DNA of 64,000 nt from Aureococcus anophagefferens (taxonomy: Eukaryota > Sar > Pelagophyceae > Pelagomonadales > Pelagomonadaceae): contig NW_008705571.1 of assembly GCF_000186865.1 (NCBI RefSeq), positions 1,333,373 to 1,397,372 on the forward strand, in the 5' to 3' direction. A program made the position numbers and the translations under genes. Below, one piece after another: positions 10,015 to 19,671 of this stretch (positions are counted from its first letter, which is position 1; every line of letters starts with the position of its first letter). The notes under the pieces were generated by a model. That model saw only the letters and a list, made by a program, of their open reading frames with translations, was not told where the DNA came from and searched no databases.

Positions 10015-13000
10015 ATGGACGAGCCCATGTCGCTGGAGGTGTTGAAGCAGAGCGAGAAGCGGGAGGAGGAGGCGACGGCCCGGCGGAGCTCCACGAGCCC
10101 GCGGCGGTCCCAGGTCGCCGCGCGGTCGAGCCTCGTGCCCCGCCAGGTCGACGGCCCCGTGGCGCGCATCACGCGGCCCGTCGTCGTCGAGCCGCCCGCG
10201 GGCCCGTCGCGGGCCTACGCGCGCGCGGCGACGGTCTTCCAGCGGTCCCTGCGCAAGATCACGCAGCTGCGCGTCGAGGAGCGCGAGCGGCGGCGCGCGG
10301 CGAACATCAGGGCAGCAAAAGGGTGATTCAACGTCGCTTCAACGTGAGTGTTCCGCGCGCGCTCGTTTCGGAAATAGCACCGACGCTTCGAGAGCGCTCC
10401 GAGAGATGATCGCTCGTCCAAAAATCAGCCGAAACGAGCGGAAAACGACCGAGATCGGAGCCTTTGAAGTTGGGCATGTCGCACCCTTTTGCTGCCCAGG
10501 CGAACATGCCGTTCGAGGCCGACACCGCGGGCAGCCGCTTCAAGAAGGTGCTGCGGGACGCGCTGCGCGTCTTCCCGACGAAGAACCCGGCGGCCCTGCG
10601 CGAGGCCATGCAGAACGACAGCAGCTCCGAGGAGGGCAGCGACGACGACGACGACGGCTTCTCGGACGCGGGCGAGGAGATGGCGCTCCTCGTGGGCGAG
10701 AGCGAGGGCAAGGCGCGCGACGCCTACCGGGCGACCTGCGCCGAGAAGCTCGTGCTGCCGTCGAGCCGGGCCCTCGTGTCCTTCCGCGCGGGCGCGTGCG
10801 ACGTCCGGAGCACGCACTTGGGCGACCGCGCGGTCGAGGCGCTCGCCGCGGCCGTGGCGTCCCACGGCAAGCTCGCGAAGCTGAACCTGGCGTCGAACGG
10901 CGTCGGGCCCGCGGGCTTCGACGCGCTGGCGGCGGGGCTCGCGGGCGCGGGGCACGGGCTCCTCGCGGTGTGGAAACCAACCACCGGTTTGGGTGGTCCC
11001 GACCAAACTTGAGAATTCTCGAGCTCGGTCACATCGAAGTTGATTCGGCTGATTTTTGGACGGATCGATCGCTCTCGTCGAGTTCTCGAGGCCCAGCCGA
11101 AGAGCCTGTGTCGAAACATTCGAAGACGCTCACATTGAAGTCGGGTTGAAGATTTGGTTCCACGCAGGCTCCTCGAGGCGGACCTCGGCGGCAACCGCGC
11201 GGGCGACGGCGCGCTCGCGCGCGTGGCCCTGGCGCTCGGCGCGCACTGCCCGCGGCTGCGCACGCTGTCCCTGGCGTCCTGCGGCATGTGTGACGGCGGC
11301 GCCGGGGCCCTCGGGCGCGCGTTCCGCTGCCACGCGGACCTCGAGGTCTTGGACGTGTCCGGGAGTCGCATCACGTCCGCGGGCTGCCTCGCGCTGTCCG
11401 CGCTGCTCCGGGGCGCCGGCTCGGCGGAGCCCGCGGGCCGGGGTCCGCGCGACGGCGGCGTCGTGAGCCTCAACGCGAACTGGAACCTGCTGGGCGACGA
11501 CGGCGCGGTCGCGTGCGCGGTCGCGGGCGTCGCGGCGCCGACCTGTGTGCAAATCAAATCTTCAACCCGACTTCAATGGCGCGTATTCGAATGTTTTGAC
11601 ACGGGTACTTCCGCTGCGCTTCGAGAACTCGACGAGAGCAATCGATCCGTCCAGAAATCAGCCGAATCGACTTCGAATTGACCGAGCTAGAGAATTTCAA
11701 AGTTTGGTCGGGACGTCCCAGCTCACTGGTTGATTCGCACACAGGCGCCGACGGCCGTGCTCCTCACGCTGGACCTCTCCTACAACGCGCTCGGCGACGC
11801 CGCCGGCATCGGCGTCGCCCGAGCCCTGCGCACGAACCACACGCTGCGGCTCCTGGACCTGTCGCGGAACCGCCTCGGCGCGCCGTCCGCGGCCGCGTGG
11901 GCCGGTGCCGTCGCCGCGGGGCGCCACCTCGCGACGCTGAAGCTGGGCTGGAACCGATTGGGCACGGCGGGGGCCCTGGACATCATCGCCGCCTGCGCCA
12001 AGGCGCCGCCCGTGGGCCGCACGGTCGCGCCGAGCCCGCTCCACACGCTCCGCCTCGAGAACTGCTGCGGCGCGGGCCACGAGCACGCGCTTTTGGAAGC
12101 CGTGCACACGGTCGTCGCCTTCCTGAGCCGGCTGAACCGCTCCGCGCCGTCCATCGTCGTCGAGTTCCCGGACCGGCACCGCACGGTGGTCCGCGACTGC
12201 GAGTACGGACCCGCGTGGAAATCTTCAACCCGACTTCAATTTGCGCGTATTCGACGGTTTCGACGCAACTTGTTCTAATTTTCGTAGAGAACTCGACGAG
12301 AGCAATCGATTCGTTCAAAAATCAGCCAAATCGACCTCGATTTGACCGAGCTAGAGATTTCTGAAGTTTGGCCCCGACCCCCCAGCTCACTGGTTGATTT
12401 CCACGCAGGTACGGCGACGACGAGCTCACGTTCCTCTCCGGCGCGCGGCCGCGGCTCGGGAGCGACGACCTGTCGATCGCGACGTCGCCGTCCATGGACG
12501 AGCTCACGGGCGGGCCCACGGCGCCCGTCGCCGACCGCGCCGACGACGCCGACGACGGGAGCCTCGCGGACGCGTCGCTCGGCGGCGCGAGCGCGAAGAC
12601 GCTGTCGACGCACGCGTCGTGGCTCTCGCGCGAGGGCGACCGGCGCAAGGCGCGGCGGCGGCCCTTCAGCCGCATGCTCGAGATCCCCGCCGACGCCCTC
12701 TCGAACCAGAAGTTCGCGCCGCCGGCGCCCCAGAACGAGCACGGCCGCGGGTCCATGACGGCCGCGGGCCGCCGGTCGCTCCGCGACGGGCCCGGCCGCG
12801 GGTCGCTCCAGGGCGCGCCCGGCGGCCGCGCGTCCATGCAGCGCGGGTCCTTGAACGGCGGCGGCAACCGCGGGTCCCTCAACGCCGGCGGCGCGTCGCG
12901 GGGGTCGTTGAACAGCGGCGGCGGCCGCGCGAGCCTCCAGCGGCTCCAGAGCGGCCTCCAGCGCGGGTCCCTGAAGCAGGCCTCGGCGGCCATGGCCGCG

Positions 13001-15175
13001 CTCGGCGGCCTCCAGATCGGCCGCCAGTCCAAGGTGAGCCGCCAGAAGTCCATGGCGCGCGGCGTCTCCGTGCTCGGCGGCCCGGAAGCCGCGCGGAACC
13101 CGTTTCGGGGGGTCTCCGACGCGCGCGCGCACGCGGGGCGAGCGCTTCGGGTTTCCGGTCGCGGACGCGCCGCTCGTCGAGCTCCCGCGCGCGCGCCGAC
13201 GCGCGCGGACCGCAGGCCTGAAGCCCGCGGACGGGGGCGCGACGTACGACCGCGTGTCGTCGATGCAGACGTGGAGCCGGCGCAAGGACGAGACGTCCTA
13301 CTTCAACATCGAGGCGCTGGACCGCCTCGCGGCCGCGGACTTCACGTTCCTCGTGGCCCACGGCGCGCTGCGCGACGAGCTCGCGGCGAAGCGCGTGCTC
13401 CTGCCGTCCGACGACCGGTCGCCGCCGAAGCCGCCCAAGGGCGGGCGGCGGCGCACGGACCGCCGCGCGCCGCAGAGCGACGGCTCGCGGTCCAGCGTGA
13501 TCCTGAAGAAGCCCGTGTCGCCGGGTCTGGCGCGGCTCGAGGACGTCTTCGCGAAGCACCACGCGGCGCTCTGCCGCGTCTTCCGCTTCTTCAGCGCGGC
13601 CTTCTCGCCGGACCCGCGGCTGCCCATCGTGCGGCTCCACCGCTTCGCCTTCCTCGAGCTGCTCGAGGCCCTGGGGCTCGTGGACCGGCGGCGCGTCGCG
13701 TCGAACGTCGCGGCCGTCGACTTCGCGTTCGACCGCTGCGCGTCGCTGGACCCCTTCGCGGGCCGGCTGGCCGGCGACGCGCCGGCGGCGCCCGCGCCGG
13801 ACCCGGCCCAGCCCGAGGGCGCCGACGCCCTCGAGCAGCTCGGCGGGGCCGTGCTCGCGGCGGGCGCCGCGCCGAAGACGTCGCTCGCGCGGTCCGAGTT
13901 CGTCGCCGCCGTCGTCCTCTCCCGCGCGGAACTCGTCCATCCGACTTCAATGTGCGCGTCGTCGAACGGAGTGCACCAGACTCGTTCATCGGGTTTCGAG
14001 AACTCGATGAGAGCACTCGATCCGTCCAAACATCAGCCGAAACGACGTCGATGTCACCGAGCTCGAGCATGTCAAAGTTCGGGCGGGACGTCCCGAACCG
14101 GCGGTCGATGTCCGCGCAGGTCCTCTACGTCGCGCGCCTGCTCCGCGACGACCTCAGCGCGCCGGCGCCCGAGGCCAAGGCGGCCCCGCAGCCCGCGGAC
14201 CGGCCCCGGCTGCCGCCGGCGACGGGCCCCGCGCGGCGCCGGAGGAGCTCGAATCTGACGCCGGCGATGCTCCTGGGCCTCGACGCGCCCGCGGCGGCCG
14301 ACGCGCCGCGGGCCGGCGGCGGCGGCGACCGGGGCGTGCTCTTCCCCAAGGTCCTGGCGTCGGTCCTCGAGGGCGCCTTCGCGCGGCTCCACAAGGCGCG
14401 GCCGCGCGCGCTCCTGGACCCGGACACGTTCCGGCGCCACGCGCTCTACTCGCCGGAGGTCGACGTCGCCCTGAAGCCCCACGCGCGGCCGCTGAGCGAG
14501 CTCTACAGCGCCTACAAGGACGGCCCGGACCACGCGTCCGTGCTCATGGGCGTCGACGGCTGGCTCCGGCTCCTCCACGGCGCGGGCCTGCTCCGGGGCG
14601 ACGCGCGGCCGCGCCACGACCTGCCCCGCGACGACGACGACGACGACCGCCCGGGCAAGCCCCGCTTCACGGACCGGCCCGAGCGGCCCTACGAGGGCGA
14701 CCTCACGGAGGCCGACGCGCGCTGCTGCTTCGCGTACGCGCAGGTGCAGACCGGCGGCGACGACGGCGGCAAGGAGAAGGGCCGGCGGAAGAACACGGAC
14801 GAGTTCATCACGCGCATCGACTTCGTCGAGGCGCTGTGCTGGCTCGCGCTCATGAAGCCGCTGCCGTCCGCGCGCGCGCTCACGCACGCGTGGGAGCCGG
14901 GCACGTCGCTCGAGGATTTCGTGGAGGTCCTCGACGAGCCCGACGTCATCAACTCGCCGGACCTGCACCACTTCATCGACATGCCCAAGCCCCTGCCCCA
15001 GACGCCCCGGGACGCCGCCTGGCTCTCCCTCGAGTCCCTCGTGATCAAGATGCTCTTCGTCGTCTACCGGAGGGTCGCGCGGGCGAACCCGGCGCTCGAG
15101 CACGTCTGCCTCTCCATCGGCCAGCCCGCCTGCGAGCGCCAGCTCGAGGCCCTCGTCGCCGCCGGGCTCGGGTGA
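10015..15175 (+). CDS. Large leucine-rich-repeat protein split by five introners
   Basis: About 1,395 residues from exons 10015-10311, 10500-10969, 11168-11546, 11745-12214, 12409-13925 and 14120-15175. All five introns are introner elements and all junctions keep frame. Residues about 100-440 carry ribonuclease-inhibitor-type LRRs (KLAKLNLASNGVGPAGFDAL, LRTLSLASCGM, LEVLDVSGSRITSAG, LTLDLSYNALGD, LRLLDLSRNRLG). Then come a Ser/Gly/Arg repeat region (RGSLN-type units, 12770-12990) and a C-terminal half with DEFITRIDFVEALCWLALMK, a form common in EF-hand-like protist proteins. The frame changes by one base near the G6 run at 13107-13112; downstream coding (GERFGFPVADAPLVEL...) is clear, so an extra base or sequencing error is likelier than a new gene. 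Probably a scaffold; no enzymatic function is visible. Confidence 0.8.
10308..10499 (+). mobile_element. Introner family B (copy 1)
   Basis: 192 bp with near-perfect 17-bp terminal inverted repeats (CAGGGCAGCAAAAGGGT at the left, ending ACCCTTTTGCTGCCCAG). Perfect 8-bp target duplication GCGAACAT at 10300-10307 and 10500-10507. Intron 10312-10499 begins GC and ends AG; this is the only junction that joins ANIR to ANMPFEAD in frame. Forward orientation relative to the gene. Confidence 0.92.
10966..11167 (+). mobile_element. Introner family A, forward (LRR gene)
   Basis: 202 bp; CGGTGTGGAAACC at the left, GGTTCCACGCAG at the right; perfect target duplication GCTCCTCG (10958-10965 and 11168-11175). 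Intron 10970-11167, GT-AG. The spliced protein reads GLLAVLLEADLGG, showing the duplicated LL of the scar. Confidence 0.93.
11543..11744 (-). mobile_element. Introner family A, reversed (LRR gene)
   Basis: 202 bp in the opposite orientation to the previous copy; begins CTGTGTGCAAATC and ends CGCACACAG. Perfect target duplication GCGCCGAC (11535-11542 and 11745-11752). Intron 11547-11744, GT-AG, giving AAPTCAPTAV at the junction. Confidence 0.93.
12211..12408 (-). mobile_element. Introner family A, reversed (LRR gene)
   Basis: 198 bp, CCGCGTGGAAATC to GATTTCCACGCAG. Target duplication GTACGGAC and GTACGGCG (6 of 8). Intron 12215-12408, GT-AG, in frame (EYGPARYGDDEL). Confidence 0.9.
13922..14119 (-). 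mobile_element. Introner family A, reversed, diverged, GC donor
   Basis: 198 bp, GC-richer than the other copies. Left end CCGCGCGGAAC, right end TCCGCGCAG. Target duplication GTCCTCTC and GTCCTCTA (7 of 8). The frame-keeping intron 13926-14119 begins with GC, because the usual GTGG has become GCGG. Confidence 0.85.
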
Positions 15176-15499
15176 GGGGGGATGCGTAACCCGGGGAAGA
15201 CGGGCGCGCCGCGGCGGGCGACCATCACGCCTTCGGACGAACACCGCGGACGTCGCGCGAGGCATATAGGAAATGAGCCGTAGTGATTATAATTGCCCAA
15301 CGTATATATCATAAACGATGCGAGCCATTCGTTTTAAAGTTTGCATCTTCTTCAATATTGGCTGTGCACTCACAGCCATTCATATCCCAAAGTTCATCGA
15401 GCTCAGTGAAGTACGGGCGCGCCGCGGCGCGCCTTCGGACGAACACCGCGGACGTCGCGCGAGGGAGGGGGGGGATGCACTTACACAGGCGGGGGCGAC
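15176..15499. repeat. Direct repeat flanking an AT-rich 150-bp insert
   Basis: Copies at 15201-15262 and 15414-15464 share CGGGCGCGCCGCGG and CCTTCGGACGAACACCGCGG plus the following CGTCGCGCGAGG; the second lacks about 11 bp. The 151 bp between them are AT-rich and unlike the surroundings. The region lies between two convergent stops and has no gene. Confidence 0.75.
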
Positions 15500-17287
15500 C
15501 TAGAGGAAGAGGCGGATGGGCGTGCCGTGGAGGACGAAGACCTTGGACTTGTTCCACATGTAGCCGCCGAAGACGCCGGGCTTGGAGAGGAGGCGGGAGA
15601 AGAAGTTGAAGACGGACATGCCCAGCCCGACGAAGAACATGACGGTCATGACGACCCAGTCGTTGTTGCCGAACTCGCCGCCGCCGGGCTCGCAGCGGTC
15701 GAGGACGGCCTTGAGCGTCTCGGGCTTGGCGCCCGGGCCGCGCTGGCGGAACCAGCACGACCACGACGGCAGGTACCACCACTGGAGGAACTTGAGGGGG
15801 CGGAGGAAGGACGGCGCCGACGGCGTGCAGCCGATGAGCTTGGCCAGCGACTCGGAGAAGGACGGCCAGTCCACGAGGGACGTCAGGTGCGGCGTCGCGA
15901 AGTAGAACGCCGTCTCCGCGTCCGCCTCCTCCTTCGTGCGCTTCGCGACGTCGTCGGGCAGGGCCTTGTCGCCGCTCAGCAGCATGGCGTGGTAGCGCGC
16001 GAGGAGCTCGGCGCACTGGGGGATGCCGCCCTGGTGGGGCCGCGCCCAGCCGATGAACGCGAGGTCCTTGCCCGTCGTCGGCGGGAAGCAGTGCTTGTAC
16101 CACGTCCGCGGGCAGGGGCAGACGCCCTCGGCCTCGAGCCAGGGGAAGCCCGTCTTGTAGCCCGTGCAGCAGACGACGACGTCGAGGCCGGTCAACGTCT
16201 TGGAGATCGCGGGCAGGTGCTCCGTGTCGTTGACGAGCGTCGTCTCCGGGAACGTCACGGAGTCCGCGCCGAAGACGGCCGTCTTCGAGACGACCATGTC
16301 GAGCTGGCCCTTGCCGACCATGCCCGCGAAGCGCGAGTTCTTCGTGACCCAGCCGATCTGGTCGCCCTGCCAGAAGGCCTTGGACTTGTTCGGGTCGTCC
16401 GCGGGCAGCGACCGGTAGTAGTGGTGGCCCCAGATGCCCGTCATGATCATCGCGGGGTTCGTGTGGCTCTTGTCCGTCCAGAGGCCCGTGCGCAGGATGC
16501 CGTAGAACCAGAGGGGGGCCATGTTGGCGATGCGCGACGTCGTCACGGCCTCGAGCATGTCGAGCGCTTTGGCCTTGCTCCAGAGCGACTCCGTCTTCAT
16601 CGCCTCGAACTCGTCGTGGTGCCGGTCGTTGACGGCCCAGTTCACGAAGCGCGGCGCGATCATGAAGGGTCGCCGGCTCCAGCAGGTCACGTGCTTCGCC
16701 GTCGTCGACAGCTCCGACGAGATGTCCGCCGCGGACTCGCCGGTCCCGATGACGAGGCACGTCTTGCCCGCGAAGTCGCTCGCGTTCTGGAACTCGGACG
16801 AGTGGAGCTTCTCGCCCTCGAAGCCCTCGGCGACGCCCTTGATGCACTTGGGCGTCGCGTTCGACCCCGTGGACACGACGAGCGCGTCGGCGTCGAAGGC
16901 GACGACGGAGCCGTCGTCGCGCGTCGCCTCGACGCGCCACTTCTTCGCCGTGCCCGTGCCGTACGACGCTTTCGTGACGGCGTGGCCGAACTTGATGCAG
17001 TCGCCGAGGCCGAAGGCGGCGCTGTAGCGGTGCAGGTACTGCGCGTACTCCTCCTTGCGCGAGTACTTGACGTAGGCCTCCTCGCAGGGGAAGTCGCTGT
17101 AGGCCATGAAGACGTTGCTCACCGTGAGGAAGAGGTCGTCGTAGGAGCTCTCGCGGAGCGTGCTGAAGACGCCGCCGATGACCTGCGACTTCTCGAGGCA
17201 CACGACGTCGTGGCCCGCCTCGCGCAGCTCCTTGGCGGCCACGAGGCCGCAGGGGCCCGCGCCGATGACGACGCAGCTCTGCTTCAT
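15500..17287 (-). CDS. Flavin-containing monooxygenase-like protein
   Basis: 595 residues, ATG at 17287. It oxygenates nucleophilic N or S centres, or acts on related substrates, using FAD and NADPH. Seen: the FAD Rossmann motif VIGAGPCGLVAAKEL at residues 7-21, the NADPH motif CLVIGTGESAADISSEL at about 178-194, and VVVCCTGYKTGFPWL, the FMO counterpart of the FATGY motif. The segment FEGEKLHSSEF precedes the NADPH motif, as usual in FMOs. The C-terminus has two hydrophobic segments (FLQWWYLPSWSCWF and WVVMTVMFFVGLGMSVFNFF), so it is probably anchored in the ER membrane. Length slightly exceeds the 520-540 of typical FMOs because of that tail. No introns. The substrate cannot be predicted. 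Confidence 0.9.
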   Translation of the reverse strand: MKQSCVVIGAGPCGLVAAKELREAGHDVVCLEKSQVIGGVFSTLRESSYDDLFLTVSNVFMAYSDFPCEEAYVKYSRKEEYAQYLHRYSAAFGLGDCIKFGHAVTKASYGTGTAKKWRVEATRDDGSVVAFDADALVVSTGSNATPKCIKGVAEGFEGEKLHSSEFQNASDFAGKTCLVIGTGESAADISSELSTTAKHVTCWSRRPFMIAPRFVNWAVNDRHHDEFEAMKTESLWSKAKALDMLEAVTTSRIANMAPLWFYGILRTGLWTDKSHTNPAMIMTGIWGHHYYRSLPADDPNKSKAFWQGDQIGWVTKNSRFAGMVGKGQLDMVVSKTAVFGADSVTFPETTLVNDTEHLPAISKTLTGLDVVVCCTGYKTGFPWLEAEGVCPCPRTWYKHCFPPTTGKDLAFIGWARPHQGGIPQCAELLARYHAMLLSGDKALPDDVAKRTKEEADAETAFYFATPHLTSLVDWPSFSESLAKLIGCTPSAPSFLRPLKFLQWWYLPSWSCWFRQRGPGAKPETLKAVLDRCEPGGGEFGNNDWVVMTVMFFVGLGMSVFNFFSRLLSKPGVFGGYMWNKSKVFVLHGTPIRLFL

Positions 17288-17646
17288 CTCGGCGAGCGTG
17301 GCGGTGCGGACCGTTGGCGGGTCCGGCGCGGAGGCTCGGGTCGTCGGGTCGGCGGCGACGAGCTGATGTCAACACGGAGTCCCGAGGCTTTTTCGACGTG
17401 GCTTACGTTTCCGCGGCGAAAAAGCTGCGGACGATGAGGGGTAAAAAGTCAATGTTGAAGCGCGAAAAACACTCGGGCAGCCACAGCTGCCACGCTAGAC
17501 GCCACACGAGTGCTCGAAACGATGACCAGCGCGCGACCCGCGCCCACAGCGACACGCGCGTCGCCGGACGAAGCGTCACCTCTCCCACGCGCAGGCGGCG
17601 TCGGCATCGCGGCATGCGTGCTCATGGGTGCGTCGGCCGGCGAGCG
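17288..17646. other. Divergent intergenic region
   Basis: 359 bp between the starts of the FMO-like gene (-) and a small membrane protein gene (+). It probably carries both promoters. I see no defined element, repeat or ORF of interest. Confidence 0.5.
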
Positions 17647-18529
17647 ATGGAGTCGCCGCGCTCGAGCTTCGTCCCCCGCGCAGCCGAATGGGCGATGATG
17701 CACATCATGGCCGGCCTTCTGACCATCGGCGACGGCCTGAGCGGGAATATCGCCGAGTACTACAAGAAGGTCGCGGGGAAGCTGGGCATGAGCCCGAAGA
17801 TCAAGGTCTTCGACGACGTCCAGGCGCAGGGCGGCTGCAACGACGACAACGGCAAGGGCTACCCGTACCTGATGAACCGCGTCTTCATCCAGCACTCGCT
17901 GAACCTCTTCTTCGTCGGTGCGTCGCGCCGCGCGCGCGCGCCGTCGCAGCGCCGCCTCGCAGGCGTCGAGGCCTGGGTCGCCGTGGCCTGCATCGCCGTG
18001 GGGTCGCGCTGCGTCCTCCTCGCCTGCATGCCGCCGTTCCTCTTCGACGTGGGCTACTGGGTCGCGATGGACATCCCCGACATCGGCGGCCCGCCCGGCG
18101 CGGTCCAGACCTACATCGTCTCCACCGCCGTGATCTGTGTGGAAACCAACCGCTGGTTCGGGTGGTCCTGACCAAACTTGAGAATTCTCTAGCTCGGTCA
18201 AATCGAAGTCGATTCGGCTGATTTTTGGACGGATCGATCGCTCTCGTCGAGTTCTCGAAGCCCAGCCGAAGAGCTTGTCTCAACACATTCGAATACGCTC
18301 ACATTGAAGTCGGATTGAAGATTTGGTTTCCACGCAGGCCGTGATCCTCGCGACCGTCGCCCTCAAGGACGAGTACCCGAACATCAACGACGGCGAGTAC
18401 TTCCTCGGCCTCGCGCTCCCGGTCCTCTTCATGCTCGTCGCGGCCGCCCGCCTCGTCGCCGGCGCCGCGGGCATCATGCCGTCCGTCTGCGACAAGGTCG
18501 GCTCTGCGGCGCCGCTCTCGACCTCGTAG
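17647..18529 (+). CDS. Small multipass membrane protein
   Basis: Exons 17647-18138 and 18338-18529, separated by an introner, give 227 residues. A further in-frame 45-bp intron is likely at 17918-17962 (G/GTGCGT donor, CCTCGCAG acceptor); removing it joins LNLFFVG to VEAWVAVACIAVG and makes one clean hydrophobic helix, leaving 212 residues. At least four membrane segments are visible, including CVLLACMPPFLFDVGYWV, TYIVSTAVICAVILATVAL and LALPVLFMLVAAARLVAG. The introner scar lies inside a membrane helix, where the added CAVI residues are hydrophobic and tolerable. The start is the first ATG fitting this frame (MESPRSSF). I do not recognise the family. Confidence 0.65.
18135..18337 (+). mobile_element. 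Introner family A, forward
   Basis: 203 bp, CTGTGTGGAAACCAACC to GGTTTCCACGCAG; perfect target duplication GCCGTGAT at 18127-18134 and 18338-18345. Intron 18139-18337, GT-AG, with junction AVIC/AVILATV. One of the best-preserved copies. Confidence 0.95.
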
Positions 18530-19671
18530 GCGGGCGCGGCCCGCTCCCCCCCCCCCGGCCGTTTTCCACTCGTCTTGACTGATTTTTGGACGAGCGATCA
18601 GCTCTCGGAGCGGTATCGACGTGGAGAGCGTGCGCGCGGAGTTCCCACGTAGAAGCGACGTTGAATCACCCCGGCTTTTGCTGCCCACAAGGGGAACTCT
18701 ATTAAGCCTGGGGATGCAACTAAACGATTGACGGCCGCGCGAGCTCTGTCCGGTTCGACGCTCAATAAACCAAAGTTACTCCAGATTTCGTGGCTACGGA
18801 CGAAAGCGCCGTGGGCGTCTCATGGGCTGCGATGGGCGTGAAATCACCACTTGCAGCCCCATAGCGCCGCACGACGACCCTAGCGTGCATGGCCCCCAAG
18901 GCGACTCTCGGGGGGACGAACGAGGTCTGTCCGTCGGAAGAGACGCGACGCGAAACCGATTGCGTGGAGCGGAGAACGAGTCGTTTTGAGGGGTAAAATG
19001 GGTAGTTCGGCCCCCTCCAGACCCGTTTCTGGCGCTCCCGGGCGCAGCTCAGCGTCGGAGATCGCTCATAGACACCCCACGCGCCTCCGGTTGCGCGGGT
19101 CTGACCACAGAGTCAGAAGTCGTTGATCTGGCCTCCTCTCAAGAACCGGCGCCGCGCCGCGGTCCGGAGCCCGAACGTCTGCTGCGCCAGCAATAGGTCG
19201 CCTCGTTCCGTTTTTTCGCGGAGGCCCCGGGGGAAGGGGTTGGGATGGGCGGACGGCGAAAAGCGGAACGAGGCCCGCACCTGCCGCGACCGTGGACCGC
19301 CAGAACCGATTTCGAGGAGACGGACGCAGCCCGTGCGTCGCCGCATCGACGCCCGCAGCGAAGCGGCTTCGCCGGGTTCGTCCAGGGACCGGGGGCGACG
19401 CGCCGCGCCAGGCGCCGGCCCCGGGGAGCCCCATGGACGGCCGTCCCAAAATGGGCTGCTTCGAAAGAAACGACGGACACAGCTCCCGTGGCCCAGTCCC
19501 GTGAAGCACCCACCCCAGTCTAGATACAGATCCCCTTGCTGCCCAGGCCGAAGATCGTTGAAGACTTCATTGAAGCGCGCCTAGCGAAAAAAGCATAAAC
19601 ATCCATGACGATGCCGGTGCATTGCGGCTGAAGCCCGCGAGAACCCAAACCCGCCAGCTCCGCGAAACCTC
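18530..19671. other. Intergenic region with family B introner remnants
   Basis: 1.14 kb without a supportable gene. At 18559-18691 lies the right two-thirds of a reversed family B introner (GTTTTCCACTCGT, CTGATTTTTGGACGAGCGATCA, GTTGAATCACC, GCTTTTGCTGCCCAC), diverged and truncated. A second 14-bp match to the family B right end (CCCTTGCTGCCCAG) sits at 19533-19546, close to the next gene. Open frames here have no protein character. Confidence 0.6.
18559..18691 (-). mobile_element. Truncated family B introner outside a gene
   Basis: About 130 bp matching the family B core and one end, 30 bp downstream of a stop codon, so possibly in a 3' UTR. It lacks the other terminal repeat, and no target duplication can be seen. 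It is the only sizeable copy not inside a coding exon. Confidence 0.75.

Noticed and set aside
19066..19584. Several overlapping open frames in the 18.5-19.7 kb interval
   Set aside because: All strands are open because of base composition; none shows folded-protein patterns or a neighbour-like codon bias.
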